Source: JAVVHH01 sp965199665
GTDB lineage: Bacteria > Pseudomonadota > Alphaproteobacteria > Acetobacterales > Acetobacteraceae
Direction: 5' to 3'
Assembly (NCBI GenBank): GCA_965199665.1
Contig: OZ241208.1
Span: 3,100,001 to 3,164,000, forward strand
Length of the DNA stretch: 64,000 bases
Positions 1-8,464 of this stretch are shown piece after piece (within the stretch, counting starts at the first letter, position 1; each line of letters starts with the position of its first letter). The position numbers and the translations under genes are program-made. The notes under the pieces were generated by a model that was not told where the DNA came from, searched no databases, and saw only the letters and a list, made by a program, of their open reading frames with translations.

Positions 1-2
1 TC

Positions 3-149
3 GCGGTCAAGGGGAGCGTCGCGATCGCCTTTCTGCGCGCCAACGGGGTCCAGCCGCTGGTGGTGGCGAGCAGCGGGGCGGAGAAGCGCGCCGAGGAGGT
101 GGACGCGATCGCCAACCCGTCCACCGTCTTCCTGCAATGCCTCCGCTAG
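3..149 (+). CDS. 3' end of an unidentified protein (truncated by window edge)
   Basis: An open frame enters from the left edge and ends at the TAG at 147-149, giving 48 C-terminal residues that close with FLQCLR. Codon use matches the neighbours, and the frame overlaps the start of the next gene by 13 bases, as is common in this window. The tail has a short hydrophobic stretch and a charged EKRAEEVD segment. I do not recognise the family from so short a piece, and no function is proposed. Confidence 0.5.
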   Translation, partial: AVKGSVAIAFLRANGVQPLVVASSGAEKRAEEVDAIANPSTVFLQCLR

Positions 150-1918
150 CGGGCGCGATGCCGGCCGCGCCGCGGCGTCGACGGCTCGCGTGGCGGCTGC
201 TGCGCTTCTTGCTGATCCTGTCGATCTGGGGCGTGCTGGTCGTGGGCGCCGTGCTGATCTGGTTCGCGCGCGACTTGCCGCGGCCTGAGATGGCGCTGGA
301 CGCCGCGCGCCGTCCGGGCCTGTCGCTGCAGGACCGGAGCGGCCACGTGTTCGCGACCTTTGGCGACATCGTGGGCGAGCCGCTGCGCCTTGCGCAGTTG
401 CCGCACTGGTTGCCGGAGGCGGCCGTGGCGGTGGAGGATCGGCGGTTCTACGGGCATTGGGGGCTCGACCCGGTCGGCATCGCGCGGGCGCTCACCGTCA
501 ACCTGCGCGCGCACCGGCTGGTGCAGGGCGGATCGACACTGACGCAGCAGGTGGCCAAGACTCTGTTCCTCACCAACGAGCGGACGTTCCGGCGCAAGGT
601 GCAGGAGCTGATGCTCACGCTGTGGCTCGAACGCAGCTTCACCAAGCCCGAGATCCTCGAGATCTGGCTCAACCGGGTCTATCTGGGCAGCGGCGCCTGG
701 GGGGTGGACGCAGCCGCGCGGCTGTATTTCGGCATCTCGGCGCGCAAGCTCTCCTTGTGGCAGAGCGCGGTCCTGGCCGGGCTGCCGCGGGCGCCGTCGC
801 GCTTCAACCCGCGGGTCGATCCCGCCGCGGCTGCCAATCGCGGGCGCGAGGTGCTGGACGCGATGGCCGACACCGGCGTCATCACGCGGGAGCAGGCGGT
901 GGCGGCGGGCGCGGCCATCAGCTTCGCGCCGCCGCCTTCCGTCTCGGGCTGGTTCGCCGACTGGGTGGCCGACGAGTCGCAGGATGTGGTGCCGTCGGGC
1001 GCGGACGCGGTGCTGCGCACGACGCTGGACCCCAGGCTGCAGGCGGCGGCGGAGACCAAGCTGGCGGCGTTGCTGGACGGGCCGGGCGCGGCGGCCGGCG
1101 TGGGCCAGGGCGCGTTGGTCGCGCTCGACGCCGCGACTGGTGCGGTGCGCGCGATGGTGGGCGGGCGCGACTACCGGGCCGGCGGCTTCAACCGGGCGGT
1201 GGCAGCGCGGCGGCAGCCCGGCTCGGCCTTCAAGCCGTTCGTCTGGCTCGCCGCGCTGGAGCATGGCTGGTCGCCGACGGACACGGTGCTGGACGCGCCG
1301 CTGCGGATCGGCGGCTGGAGTCCGCAGAATTTCGACGGGAGCTACCATGGCGAGGTCTCGCTGGAGGAAGCGCTGGCGCAGTCGTTGAACACGGTCTCCG
1401 TGCGGCTGATGCAGCAGGCCGGCGGGCCGCGCGTGACGGCGGACGTGGCGCGGCGGCTGGGGGTGGGCGGCGCCATGCCGGATAACCTGTCGCTGGCGCT
1501 CGGCACGGGCGAGGTCCGGCTGCTGGACATGGCGGCGGCCTACGCGGCGCTGCTGAATGGCGGCATGCGGGTGCGGCCGACGGGCATCGAGCGGGCCGAT
1601 GCGGACGGCAAGCCGCTGCCGCTGGACCGGCCGGCGCCGGTGCGGGTGATCGAGCCGGAACTGGCGGGCGAGATGCGCGGCATGCTCGCGGGCGTGGTGG
1701 CGCATGGCAGCGGGCGGATGGCAGCGGTGCCGGGACGGTTCGTCGCCGGCAAGACCGGCACGACTCAGGACTCGCGGGATGCGTGGTTCATCGGCATCGA
1801 GGGCGGCACCGTGATCGGCATCTGGTTGGGCAATGACGACAACCGGCCGACCCGCGGGGTCACGGGCAGTTCGTTACCGGCGCGGCTGTTCCGCGAGGTC
1901 GCGACCGCCGACCGATAG
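137..1918 (+). CDS. Class A penicillin-binding protein (PBP1A-like transglycosylase/transpeptidase)
   Basis: A bifunctional peptidoglycan synthase of 593 residues that polymerises lipid II and cross-links stem peptides in the periplasm. A basic N-terminus precedes one membrane segment (about 20-44). The glycosyltransferase 51 domain shows EDRRFYGHWG at 100-109, whose Glu100 is the expected catalytic acid, GGSTLTQQ at 131-138 and a KVQELML block near 154. The transpeptidase domain has the SxxK box SAFK (363-366, Ser nucleophile), SLN (416-418) and KTGTT (539-543), so both activities look intact. It is shorter than typical PBP1A and lacks an obvious OB insert, so PBP1A versus PBP1C-like is open. 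The ATG at 137 overlaps the upstream frame; an in-frame ATG at 158 is an alternative. Confidence 0.93.
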   Translation: MPPLAGAMPAAPRRRRLAWRLLRFLLILSIWGVLVVGAVLIWFARDLPRPEMALDAARRPGLSLQDRSGHVFATFGDIVGEPLRLAQLPHWLPEAAVAVEDRRFYGHWGLDPVGIARALTVNLRAHRLVQGGSTLTQQVAKTLFLTNERTFRRKVQELMLTLWLERSFTKPEILEIWLNRVYLGSGAWGVDAAARLYFGISARKLSLWQSAVLAGLPRAPSRFNPRVDPAAAANRGREVLDAMADTGVITREQAVAAGAAISFAPPPSVSGWFADWVADESQDVVPSGADAVLRTTLDPRLQAAAETKLAALLDGPGAAAGVGQGALVALDAATGAVRAMVGGRDYRAGGFNRAVAARRQPGSAFKPFVWLAALEHGWSPTDTVLDAPLRIGGWSPQNFDGSYHGEVSLEEALAQSLNTVSVRLMQQAGGPRVTADVARRLGVGGAMPDNLSLALGTGEVRLLDMAAAYAALLNGGMRVRPTGIERADADGKPLPLDRPAPVRVIEPELAGEMRGMLAGVVAHGSGRMAAVPGRFVAGKTGTTQDSRDAWFIGIEGGTVIGIWLGNDDNRPTRGVTGSSLPARLFREVATADR

Positions 1919-1987
1919 GCGACACGCAGGAAATCCCGCCCGCCCGGCGCGCGTTCGGAGCAGGACCTTGCACGGGAGATCGCGGCA

Positions 1988-2275
1988 ATGACACGTTCAA
2001 CCATCCGATTGGCAGGCCTCTGCCTCGTTCTGACCGCCGGGGCGGCGAGCGCCCAGACGACGGGTAGCGGGACGACGGGTAGCGGGACGACCCAGGGCGT
2101 GCCGGCTGCTCCGACGTTGCCGGGCGCCGGCACGGTAGCGCCGGAAACGCCGCCGGGCGGCATCGCGCGCGGGGTGATCCGGCCCAGCAAGCCGGTGGAC
2201 CAAGACATGGTCACGCCGCCCCCCACGCAGGGGCAGACCATGCCGGTGATCAAGCCGCCGGGCACCGCGCGTTGA
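1988..2275 (+). CDS. Small secreted Pro/Gly/Thr-rich protein
   Basis: A 95-residue protein with a clear Sec signal peptide (hydrophobic core 8-20, probable cleavage after ASA-Q near residue 22). The mature part is low in complexity: TTGSG occurs twice, encoded by a perfect 15-base tandem repeat at 2057-2086, followed by Pro-rich segments such as PETPPGG, VTPPPTQGQ and IKPPG. A purine-rich GGGAGAT motif lies about 8 bases before the ATG. It probably resides in the periplasm or is exported. Its stop lies just before the cation exchanger start, so the two may be co-transcribed. No enzymatic motif is visible and the function is unknown. Confidence 0.75.
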   Translation: MTRSTIRLAGLCLVLTAGAASAQTTGSGTTGSGTTQGVPAAPTLPGAGTVAPETPPGGIARGVIRPSKPVDQDMVTPPPTQGQTMPVIKPPGTAR

Positions 2276-2277
2276 CG

Positions 2278-3363
2278 ATGCTGCGGGAGCTGCGGATCCC
2301 GCTGCTCCTGTTGCTGACGGTGCCGGTGGCGCCGGTGCTGCACTACCTGGTCGGCGGGCACCCGGTGCTGGAGTTCGCGACCGGGGCGGTCGGCATCGCG
2401 ATCCTGGCGGATTGGGTGCGGCGCGGCACGGAGCAGGTCTCCAGCCATGTCGGATCGGCGGTGGGCGGGCTGTTGAGCATCAGTCTGGGCAGCTTGGCGG
2501 AGTTGATCCTGGCGTTGTTTGTGCTGCTGGACGGCAAGGTCGCCGTGGTCCGGGCGCAGATCACCGGGTCGATCCTCGGCACCAGCCTGCTCGGGCTCGG
2601 CGTGGCGATCGTGGCGGGCACGATCGGGCGGGACAGCCTCAAGTTCTCGCGGGACCGCGCCGGGCTGATCTCCAGCATGTTGCTGCTATCGGTGATCGCG
2701 CTGCTGCTGCCGGCCGTGTTCGACTTCACGGTCCGCCACGGCGGCCATGCCGACCAGGCGGCGGTCTCGGACGAGGCGCTCAGTCTGGGCGTCGCAGCCG
2801 TGCTGCTGCTGCTCTACGCCGGCAACACGCTGTACACCCTGGTGACGCATCGCGACGTGTTCGGCGCGGGCAAGGAGGAAGAGGAAGGCGACGGGACGCC
2901 TTGGCCGCTCCTCGCGGCGTTCGGCGTACTCGCGGCGGCCACCGTCCTGATCGCGCTGGAGGCGGAGCTGGTGTCGGGCGCGCTGGAGGCTGCGTCCTCG
3001 TCGCTCGGCCTCTCCGAAGTGTTCCTGGGGGTGATCGTGCTGGCGGTGATCGGCACGGCCTCCGACATCGTGGCGGGGGCGTTCTTCGCGCGGCAGGGCC
3101 GGATGGGGCTCGTGCTCAGCGTGTGCATCGGTTCGGCCATCCAGGTGGCGCTGGTGCTGGCGCCGCTGCTGGTGCTGATCTCGTGGGCGTTGGGCACGCC
3201 CATGTCGCTGGTGTTCAGCAACCCGCTCGACCTGTTCGCCATCGCCGGCGCCGTGTTCATCGTCAACAGTATCGCCGGCGATGGCGAGGTCACGTGGTTC
3301 GAGGGGATGCTGCTGCTCGGGGTCTACGTGCTGCTGGGGCTCGGCTTCTTCTTCGTCACCTGA
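2278..3363 (+). CDS. CaCA-family cation/proton exchanger (Ca2+/H+ antiporter-like)
   Basis: An integral inner-membrane protein of 361 residues with about ten hydrophobic helices in two halves, as in the CaCA superfamily, which exchanges Ca2+ for H+ or Na+. The first alpha-repeat carries GSLAELI (about 71-77) followed by the typical ITGSILG segment. The second carries GTASDI (about 259-264), with Asp where a Glu is usual. A loop rich in Glu (KEEEEGDG, about 197-204) separates the halves, as in ChaA/Cax proteins. I chose the ATG at 2278; a TTG at 2272 overlaps the previous stop and is also possible. Its 3' end overlaps convergent tspO by 8 bases. Confidence 0.85.
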   Translation: MLRELRIPLLLLLTVPVAPVLHYLVGGHPVLEFATGAVGIAILADWVRRGTEQVSSHVGSAVGGLLSISLGSLAELILALFVLLDGKVAVVRAQITGSILGTSLLGLGVAIVAGTIGRDSLKFSRDRAGLISSMLLLSVIALLLPAVFDFTVRHGGHADQAAVSDEALSLGVAAVLLLLYAGNTLYTLVTHRDVFGAGKEEEEGDGTPWPLLAAFGVLAAATVLIALEAELVSGALEAASSSLGLSEVFLGVIVLAVIGTASDIVAGAFFARQGRMGLVLSVCIGSAIQVALVLAPLLVLISWALGTPMSLVFSNPLDLFAIAGAVFIVNSIAGDGEVTWFEGMLLLGVYVLLGLGFFFVT

Positions 3364-3832
3364 CGGCGAACGGCCGGTTGAGGCGCACGATGGTGAAGTT
3401 GAGGTAGGCGGCGAAGCTGACCCACAGGAGGTAGGGCAACAGCAGCCACGTCGCCAGCGGCGCGAACGGGTAGACCACGATCATGGGCACCAGGATCGAG
3501 AGCCAGAGCAGCGGCACCTCGAGCAACGCCCAGTCCGGCCGCCGCAGCTTGAAGAAGAGCGGGCTCCACAGGAGGTGGAACAGGGCGTTGAGGCCATAGA
3601 GCACCACCACGGTCGCCCGCAGCCCGGCGGTGGGCGCCTCCGTCCAGGCCAGGGCAGCGGACCAGGCGGCCAGGGCGAGGATCAACGTCCAGGCGGGCCC
3701 GAACAGCCAATCCGGGGGCTGCCAACTCGGCTTGCGCAATTGGCGATACCACGGCCCGACTTCCGTCAGCAGCCCGCCGGCCCCGGCGAGCAGCAGCGCG
3801 GCGACGCCCGCGACGACGAGGGGGATCAGCAT
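3356..3832 (-). CDS. tspO: TspO/MBR family tryptophan-rich sensory protein
   Basis: A 158-residue membrane protein with five predicted helices and many Trp and aromatic residues. The family signature is present: WYRQLRKPSWQPP (28-40), a central N..FH..WSPLFF segment, and a C-terminal PYLLWVSFAAYLN block. TspO proteins bind porphyrins and hydrophobic ligands and modulate tetrapyrrole or photosynthesis gene expression in alphaproteobacteria; the role here is inferred from family. The start overlaps the end of the upstream amidase by 7 bases, so it is probably the last gene of the amidase operon. No terminator is visible before the convergent exchanger gene. Confidence 0.93.
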   Translation of the reverse strand: MLIPLVVAGVAALLLAGAGGLLTEVGPWYRQLRKPSWQPPDWLFGPAWTLILALAAWSAALAWTEAPTAGLRATVVVLYGLNALFHLLWSPLFFKLRRPDWALLEVPLLWLSILVPMIVVYPFAPLATWLLLPYLLWVSFAAYLNFTIVRLNRPFAVR

Positions 3833-5214
3833 GACAGGGCCGGGCGGCGCGACCGCTCGCTCAGGGCCTGCTCGAGCAGATGGCCGGCGCGGAACAGGGT
3901 GGCCTCCTCGAACGGTTTGGCGCAGAGCTGCACCGCAACCGGCAGGCCGTTCTCACCGAAGCCGGACGGCACGCACAGGGCGGGCCAACCGGTCTGGTTC
4001 ATCGGCGCGGTGAAGCCGGGCTGGGTCAGCCCGTCCCATCGCGGCACTTCCTTGATCCGCGGCGCCTCCGCATTGGCGCCCGCGGTGAGCAGGATGTCGA
4101 CGTTCTCGCACGCGGCGAAGGTCGCGCGGCAGAGCTCGCGGCGGAAGCGCTGCGCCTGGACGTAGTCGGTGGCGGCGAACAGGCCGCCGAACGTCATGCG
4201 GGCGCGCAGGCGCTCGCCGTAATCGCGGTAGCGCTCGCGCATCCAGGATTCGTGCAGGGTGAACGCTTCGACGGTCAGGATGACGAAGTTGGCGGCTTGG
4301 AAGTCGAACAAGGAGGGCGGCGCGACGTCCGTCACCGTGGCACCGGCCTCGCGCAGCACGTCGGCCGCCCGCTCGATGCCGGCGGCGACGGCGGCGCTCA
4401 CCGGGCGGTCCCGCTCGTGCCAGTCGCGCGCGATGCCGACGCGCAGGCCGCGCACGCCGTCGCCGAGCCCGGCGGTGAAGTCCGGCACCGGGCGGTCTGC
4501 GCTGGCCGGGTCGGCCGCGTCATGGCCGGCCATGGCCTGGAGCAGGAGGGCGCAATCCTCCACCGTCCAGGCCAGCGGGCCGGCATGGTCGAGCGAGAAG
4601 GCGAGCGGCAGGATACCGGCGCGGCTGCACAGGCCGTAGGTCGGCTTGATGCCGACGATTCCGCACAGGGAGGCCGGGCCACGGATGGAGCCGCCGGTGT
4701 CGGAGCCGGTGCCGCCCAGGATCAACCCGGCCGCCACCGCCGCGCCGGTGCCCGACGAGGAGCCGGAGGTGAAATGGTCGGGGTCCCACGGATTGCGCGC
4801 CGGCGGCCAGGGCAGGTCGAAGCTCGGGCCACCGAAGGCGAATTCGTGCGTGGCCAGCTTGCCGAGCATGACGGTGCCGGCCTCGTGCCATAGGCGCACC
4901 ACGGTGGCGTCCTGGTCCGGCACCCAGTTCTGCAGCAGCTTGCTGTGTGCGGTGGTGGCGATACCGGCGGTGCCGTAGATGTCCTTGTGGCCGATCGGGA
5001 TGCCGTCCAGCGGGCCAAGGCGGGTGCCACCGGTCTGCCGCGCTTCGGCCGCGCGGGCATCGGCCATCGCGCGGTCGGGCGTCACCTGGATGAAGCTGTT
5101 GAGCGTGCCGTCGAGCGCCTCGATCCGCTGGATGCAGTCTTGCGCCAGTTCGACGGGGGAGATGCTCTTGGCCGCGATCTGCCGCGACGCGTCGGCGATG
5201 GTCAGGATGTCCAT
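3826..5214 (-). CDS. Amidase signature family amidohydrolase
   Basis: A 462-residue amidase signature enzyme that hydrolyses an amide of unknown identity. The Ser-cisSer-Lys triad can be read as Lys77 (GHKD), Ser152 (GSSSG) and Ser176 (GGSIRGP), with the same spacing as in GatA. The following GLCSRAG segment is also typical. The frame stays open upstream to 5586, but homology begins at MDILTIADA, whose ATG overlaps the stop of the upstream small gene by one base (TGATG). The partner is GatC-like, as in AtzE/AtzG-type amidases, and no GatB is present, so a metabolic amidase is more likely than a tRNA amidotransferase subunit. Confidence 0.92.
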   Translation of the reverse strand: MDILTIADASRQIAAKSISPVELAQDCIQRIEALDGTLNSFIQVTPDRAMADARAAEARQTGGTRLGPLDGIPIGHKDIYGTAGIATTAHSKLLQNWVPDQDATVVRLWHEAGTVMLGKLATHEFAFGGPSFDLPWPPARNPWDPDHFTSGSSSGTGAAVAAGLILGGTGSDTGGSIRGPASLCGIVGIKPTYGLCSRAGILPLAFSLDHAGPLAWTVEDCALLLQAMAGHDAADPASADRPVPDFTAGLGDGVRGLRVGIARDWHERDRPVSAAVAAGIERAADVLREAGATVTDVAPPSLFDFQAANFVILTVEAFTLHESWMRERYRDYGERLRARMTFGGLFAATDYVQAQRFRRELCRATFAACENVDILLTAGANAEAPRIKEVPRWDGLTQPGFTAPMNQTGWPALCVPSGFGENGLPVAVQLCAKPFEEATLFRAGHLLEQALSERSRRPALSC

Positions 5215-5417
5215 CACGGGGTCTCCGGCCGGAAGATCAGCGCCGGCTCCGCTTCCCGCGGGCGCACGCCGGCGCGGATGCGGTCCAGCATGGGCTCGAT
5301 GTGCTCCCACGCGCCGTAGAGATCGGCGGCCTCGTCCGGCGAGAGGCTCAGCCCGGCCCGGCGGAGCAGCGCGTCGAAGTCTTGCGGGGGCAGTTTGGCA
5401 GGCATGGGCAACTCCAT
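5214..5417 (-). CDS. GatC/AtzG-like small subunit (DUF4089-like)
   Basis: A helical protein of 67 residues that ends in a REAEPALIFRPE segment resembling the C-terminal belt of GatC and AtzG proteins, which wrap around and stabilise their amidase. Translational coupling (TGATG) to the amidase supports an obligate partner role; that role is inferred from context and length. The ATG at 5417 has AGGGGG five bases upstream; the ATG at 5405 also has a GGAG at good distance, so a 63-residue form is possible. The region 5418-5497, shared with the divergent MFS gene, should hold the promoter. Confidence 0.75.
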   Translation of the reverse strand: MELPMPAKLPPQDFDALLRRAGLSLSPDEAADLYGAWEHIEPMLDRIRAGVRPREAEPALIFRPETP

Positions 5418-5497
5418 CAGAGCCCCCTGATGCAAGCACGTCTGGCGTGCGGAGGCTAACGCTTGTGACCGCCGGAGCCGCGGGCAAGGCTGCGCTC

Positions 5498-6700
5498 ATG
5501 TCAGACCGGCTCGCCGCCTCGGCTTCGCCTCGCCCCGCGCTCGTGGCGCTCGCGGGCATGGTCGCGCTCGCTTCCGCGCTCGGCATCGGGCGCTTCGTCT
5601 ACACGCCGATCCTGCCGGCGATGGCGGCCGGGTTGGGCTGGGGGCCGGGCACGGCGGGGCTGGTGGCGTCGGCCAATTTCGCCGGCTACCTGGCCGGCGC
5701 GGTCGCCGCGACGCTGCCGGCGCTGCCGGGCGGACGGCGACGCTGGTTTGCGGGGAGCCTGGTGATCGGCGCGCTCAGCGTCGGGCTGATGGGCGCGGCA
5801 AGCGGGCTGCCGGCCTTCCTGCTGCTTCGCTTCGTGAGTGGGGCGACCGGCGCGTTCGTGCTGGTGCTGGGCACGGCCGCCGTGCTGGACATGCTGGCCG
5901 AGGCCGGGCGGAGCGGGCTCGGCGCGCTGCATTATGCGGGGGTGGGCATCGGCATCGCGCTCTCCGCGGTCGCCGTCGCGATGCTCGAGGCGTCGGGGGC
6001 GGGGTGGCGCAGCCTGTGGCTGGTCACCGGGGCGATCGCGCTGCTGCTCACGCCGCTGCCGGCGACACTGCTGCGCTGGCCCGCGCCGGCCCGGGCCGGC
6101 CCCGCGGCGACGGTGCCGCTCGGGCGCGCGATCCTGCCGCTGTCGCTGTGCCACTTTCTATTCGGTTTCGGCTACGCGGTAACGGCGACGTTCCTGGTCG
6201 CGATGGCCCGTGCGGCGCCGGCGACGCGGGCGATCGAGCCGGTGCTCTGGGTGGTGGTGGGCGTGACGGCAGCGCCGTCGCTGCTGCTGTGGCTGGCGGT
6301 GGCGGGCCGGGTCGGGGCGCGGTGGGCCTACGCGATCGCCGCCGTGCTGGAAGCGGGCGGCGTGCTGCTGGCGGGCGGCTGGCCGAGCCCCCCGGGCTTG
6401 CTGGCGGGCGCCGCCCTGCTCGGCAGCACGTTCATGGGCATTACCGCGCTGGGCTTCGCCGTGGCGCGGACCGCCGGCAGCCTCGGCCAGGAGCGGCGTT
6501 TTGCCGTGATCACCATCGGCTTCAGCCTCGGCCAGGCGCTCGGCCCCGTCATCGGCGGCGCGCTGGCGCAAGCGACCGGCAATTATTGGAGCGCGTCGGC
6601 GCTGGCGGCGGCGGCGCTGCTGCTGGCGGCCGGGTTGATCGTGCTCTCCACGCCGCGGCGCCTCGCTCCGCCACCCCTGTCACGCGACCGACATCGTTGA
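5498..6700 (+). CDS. YbfB/YjiJ-type MFS transporter
   Basis: A 400-residue inner-membrane transporter with about twelve hydrophobic helices. The N-terminus (GIGRFVYTPILPAM) and the helix 2 region (SANFAGYLAGAV) match the YbfB/YjiJ branch of the major facilitator superfamily, whose substrates are mostly unknown. The C-terminal half has a GITALGF segment and ends with a short basic tail. The frame is open far upstream, antisense to the amidase genes, so the ATG at 5498, preceded by a weak AAGG, was chosen; a GTG at 5465 is possible. It is divergent from the amidase operon, and no substrate can be assigned from context. Confidence 0.88.
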   Translation: MSDRLAASASPRPALVALAGMVALASALGIGRFVYTPILPAMAAGLGWGPGTAGLVASANFAGYLAGAVAATLPALPGGRRRWFAGSLVIGALSVGLMGAASGLPAFLLLRFVSGATGAFVLVLGTAAVLDMLAEAGRSGLGALHYAGVGIGIALSAVAVAMLEASGAGWRSLWLVTGAIALLLTPLPATLLRWPAPARAGPAATVPLGRAILPLSLCHFLFGFGYAVTATFLVAMARAAPATRAIEPVLWVVVGVTAAPSLLLWLAVAGRVGARWAYAIAAVLEAGGVLLAGGWPSPPGLLAGAALLGSTFMGITALGFAVARTAGSLGQERRFAVITIGFSLGQALGPVIGGALAQATGNYWSASALAAAALLLAAGLIVLSTPRRLAPPPLSRDRHR

Positions 6701-6739
6701 GCTACTGACAGGCAGAGTAGGACCGGCTAACAGCCGGTT

Positions 6740-8464
6740 ATGTCGGACACGCCCTTCCCCGCGTTCGCGTCGCAGCGGCGCCTGCCGAATTTGTTCGACC
6801 TCGTCGCCGGCGCCCTCATCCTGGCCGCGCTGATCTACGTCGCCTCCGTTGCGCGCGCGACCTTTGCGCCGCTCGACACACCCGAAGCGAGCAACATCAG
6901 CCTCGACCCGGCGAATCTGCCCGTCTACGCCGTGCGCACCACGCTGCGGATGTTCGCCGCGCTGTTCTTCTCGCTGCTGTTCACGCTGACCTACGCGACC
7001 TGGGCGGCCAAGAGCCGGCGCGCCGGGCTGATCCTGATCCCGCTGCTGGACATCCTGCAATCGGTGCCGATCCTGGGCTTCCTGACCTTCACGGTCGTGT
7101 TCTTCCTGGGGCTGTTCCCCGGCCAGGTGCTGGGGGCCGAGCTGGCCGCGATCTTCGCCATCTTCACCAGCCAGGCCTGGAACATGGCCTTCAGCTTCTA
7201 CCAATCGCTCAAGACGCTGCCGCACGACCTCGACGAAGCCAGCCGCAGCTTCCGGCTCTCCTCCTGGCAGCGGTTCTGGCGGCTCGAAGTGCCGTTCGCC
7301 ATGCCGGGGCTGGTGTGGAACACCATGATGAGCATGTCGGGTGGCTGGTTCTTCGTCGTGGCCAGCGAGGCCATCACGGTCGGCGACACGACGTTCAAGC
7401 TGCCCGGTATCGGCAGCTACGTGGCCATGGCGCTCGACCAGCGCAGCATTCCCGCCGTGATCTACGCCATCCTGACCATGTTGATCGTGATCCTGCTCTA
7501 CGATCAGCTGCTGTTCCGGCCGCTGGTCGCGTGGTCGGCCAAGTTCCGCTTCGAGCTCACCGCCTCGGAGAGCGCGGAGGATCCGTGGGTGCTGAAGCTG
7601 CTGCGGCAGACCCGGCTGCTGCGCGCGGGCTCCAACATGGTCGGCTCCGCCTTCAACGCGCTGGCCGGGCTCCGGCTCGAGCTGCCGCGCGGGCCCGGGC
7701 GGGGGCTGCGCAAGCCGTCGCGCGTGGCGGACGCGATCTACCTCCTGGTGCTGGCCGGGCTGCTGCTGTGGGCGCTATCGCTCATCGTCAGCTTCGCCTC
7801 GAACTCGCTGGCCTGGGGCGACGCGCTCCAAGCCTTCCTGCTCGGCCTGATCACGCTGGTCCGCGTCGTGGTGCTGATGATCCTGGCGACGCTGATCTGG
7901 GTGCCGGTCGGCGTGTGGCTCGGTCTGCATCCGGTCTGGGGCCGTCGCGCACAGCCCGTGGCGCAGTTCTTGGCCGCCTTCCCGGCCAACCTGTTCTTCC
8001 CGATTTTCGTGGTGCTGATCGTCCGCTTCCACGGCAACCCGAACATCTGGCTGACGCCGCTGATGATCCTCGGCACGCAGTGGTACATCCTGTTCAACGT
8101 GATCGCCGGCGCCTCGGCGTTCCCGGGCGACCTGCAGGAGGCCGCGCGCAATTTCCGGGTCAGCGGCTGGTTGTGGTGGCGCCGGGTCATCCTGCCGGGC
8201 GTGTTCCCCTACTACGTCACCGGGGCGATCACGGCCTCGGGCGGGTCGTGGAACGCCGCGATCGTGGCGGAGGTCGCGACCTGGGGCGACGACAAGCTGC
8301 AAGCGGCTGGGCTCGGCTCCTACATCGCCAACGCCACGGCGGAGGGGCATACCGCCCGGGTCGTGTTGGGCGTCGCGATGATGTCGGCCTTCGTGGTCGC
8401 CTTCAACCGGCTTCTGTGGCGCCCGTTGTACGGCTATGCCACCCGGCGATTGACCCTGGGATGA
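6740..8464 (+). CDS. ABC transporter, double-length permease (NitT/TauT-like)
   Basis: A 574-residue inner-membrane protein made of two tandem binding-protein-dependent transport domains. Each has an EAA-type loop that docks the ATPase: DEASRSFRLSSWQRFW starting near 165, and EAARNFRVSGW in the second half. The halves are joined by a region near 300-335 rich in basic residues. Permeases of this fused type resemble the nitrate/sulfonate/taurine (SsuC) class rather than the peptide class. It heads an operon, and its stop overlaps the ATPase start in an ATGA arrangement. The substrate is unknown. Confidence 0.9.
   Translation: MSDTPFPAFASQRRLPNLFDLVAGALILAALIYVASVARATFAPLDTPEASNISLDPANLPVYAVRTTLRMFAALFFSLLFTLTYATWAAKSRRAGLILIPLLDILQSVPILGFLTFTVVFFLGLFPGQVLGAELAAIFAIFTSQAWNMAFSFYQSLKTLPHDLDEASRSFRLSSWQRFWRLEVPFAMPGLVWNTMMSMSGGWFFVVASEAITVGDTTFKLPGIGSYVAMALDQRSIPAVIYAILTMLIVILLYDQLLFRPLVAWSAKFRFELTASESAEDPWVLKLLRQTRLLRAGSNMVGSAFNALAGLRLELPRGPGRGLRKPSRVADAIYLLVLAGLLLWALSLIVSFASNSLAWGDALQAFLLGLITLVRVVVLMILATLIWVPVGVWLGLHPVWGRRAQPVAQFLAAFPANLFFPIFVVLIVRFHGNPNIWLTPLMILGTQWYILFNVIAGASAFPGDLQEAARNFRVSGWLWWRRVILPGVFPYYVTGAITASGGSWNAAIVAEVATWGDDKLQAAGLGSYIANATAEGHTARVVLGVAMMSAFVVAFNRLLWRPLYGYATRRLTLG

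Noticed and set aside
146..1705. Long antisense frame opposite the penicillin-binding protein
   Set aside because: Arg/His/Gln-rich shadow of a well-supported gene.
2057..2086. Direct 15-base repeat as a possible binding-site array
   Set aside because: It is in frame and encodes the TTGSG repeat of a secreted protein.
5215..5586. N-terminal extension of the amidase
   Set aside because: It overlaps the small-subunit gene and has no amidase similarity; the coupled ATG at 5214 starts the conserved domain.
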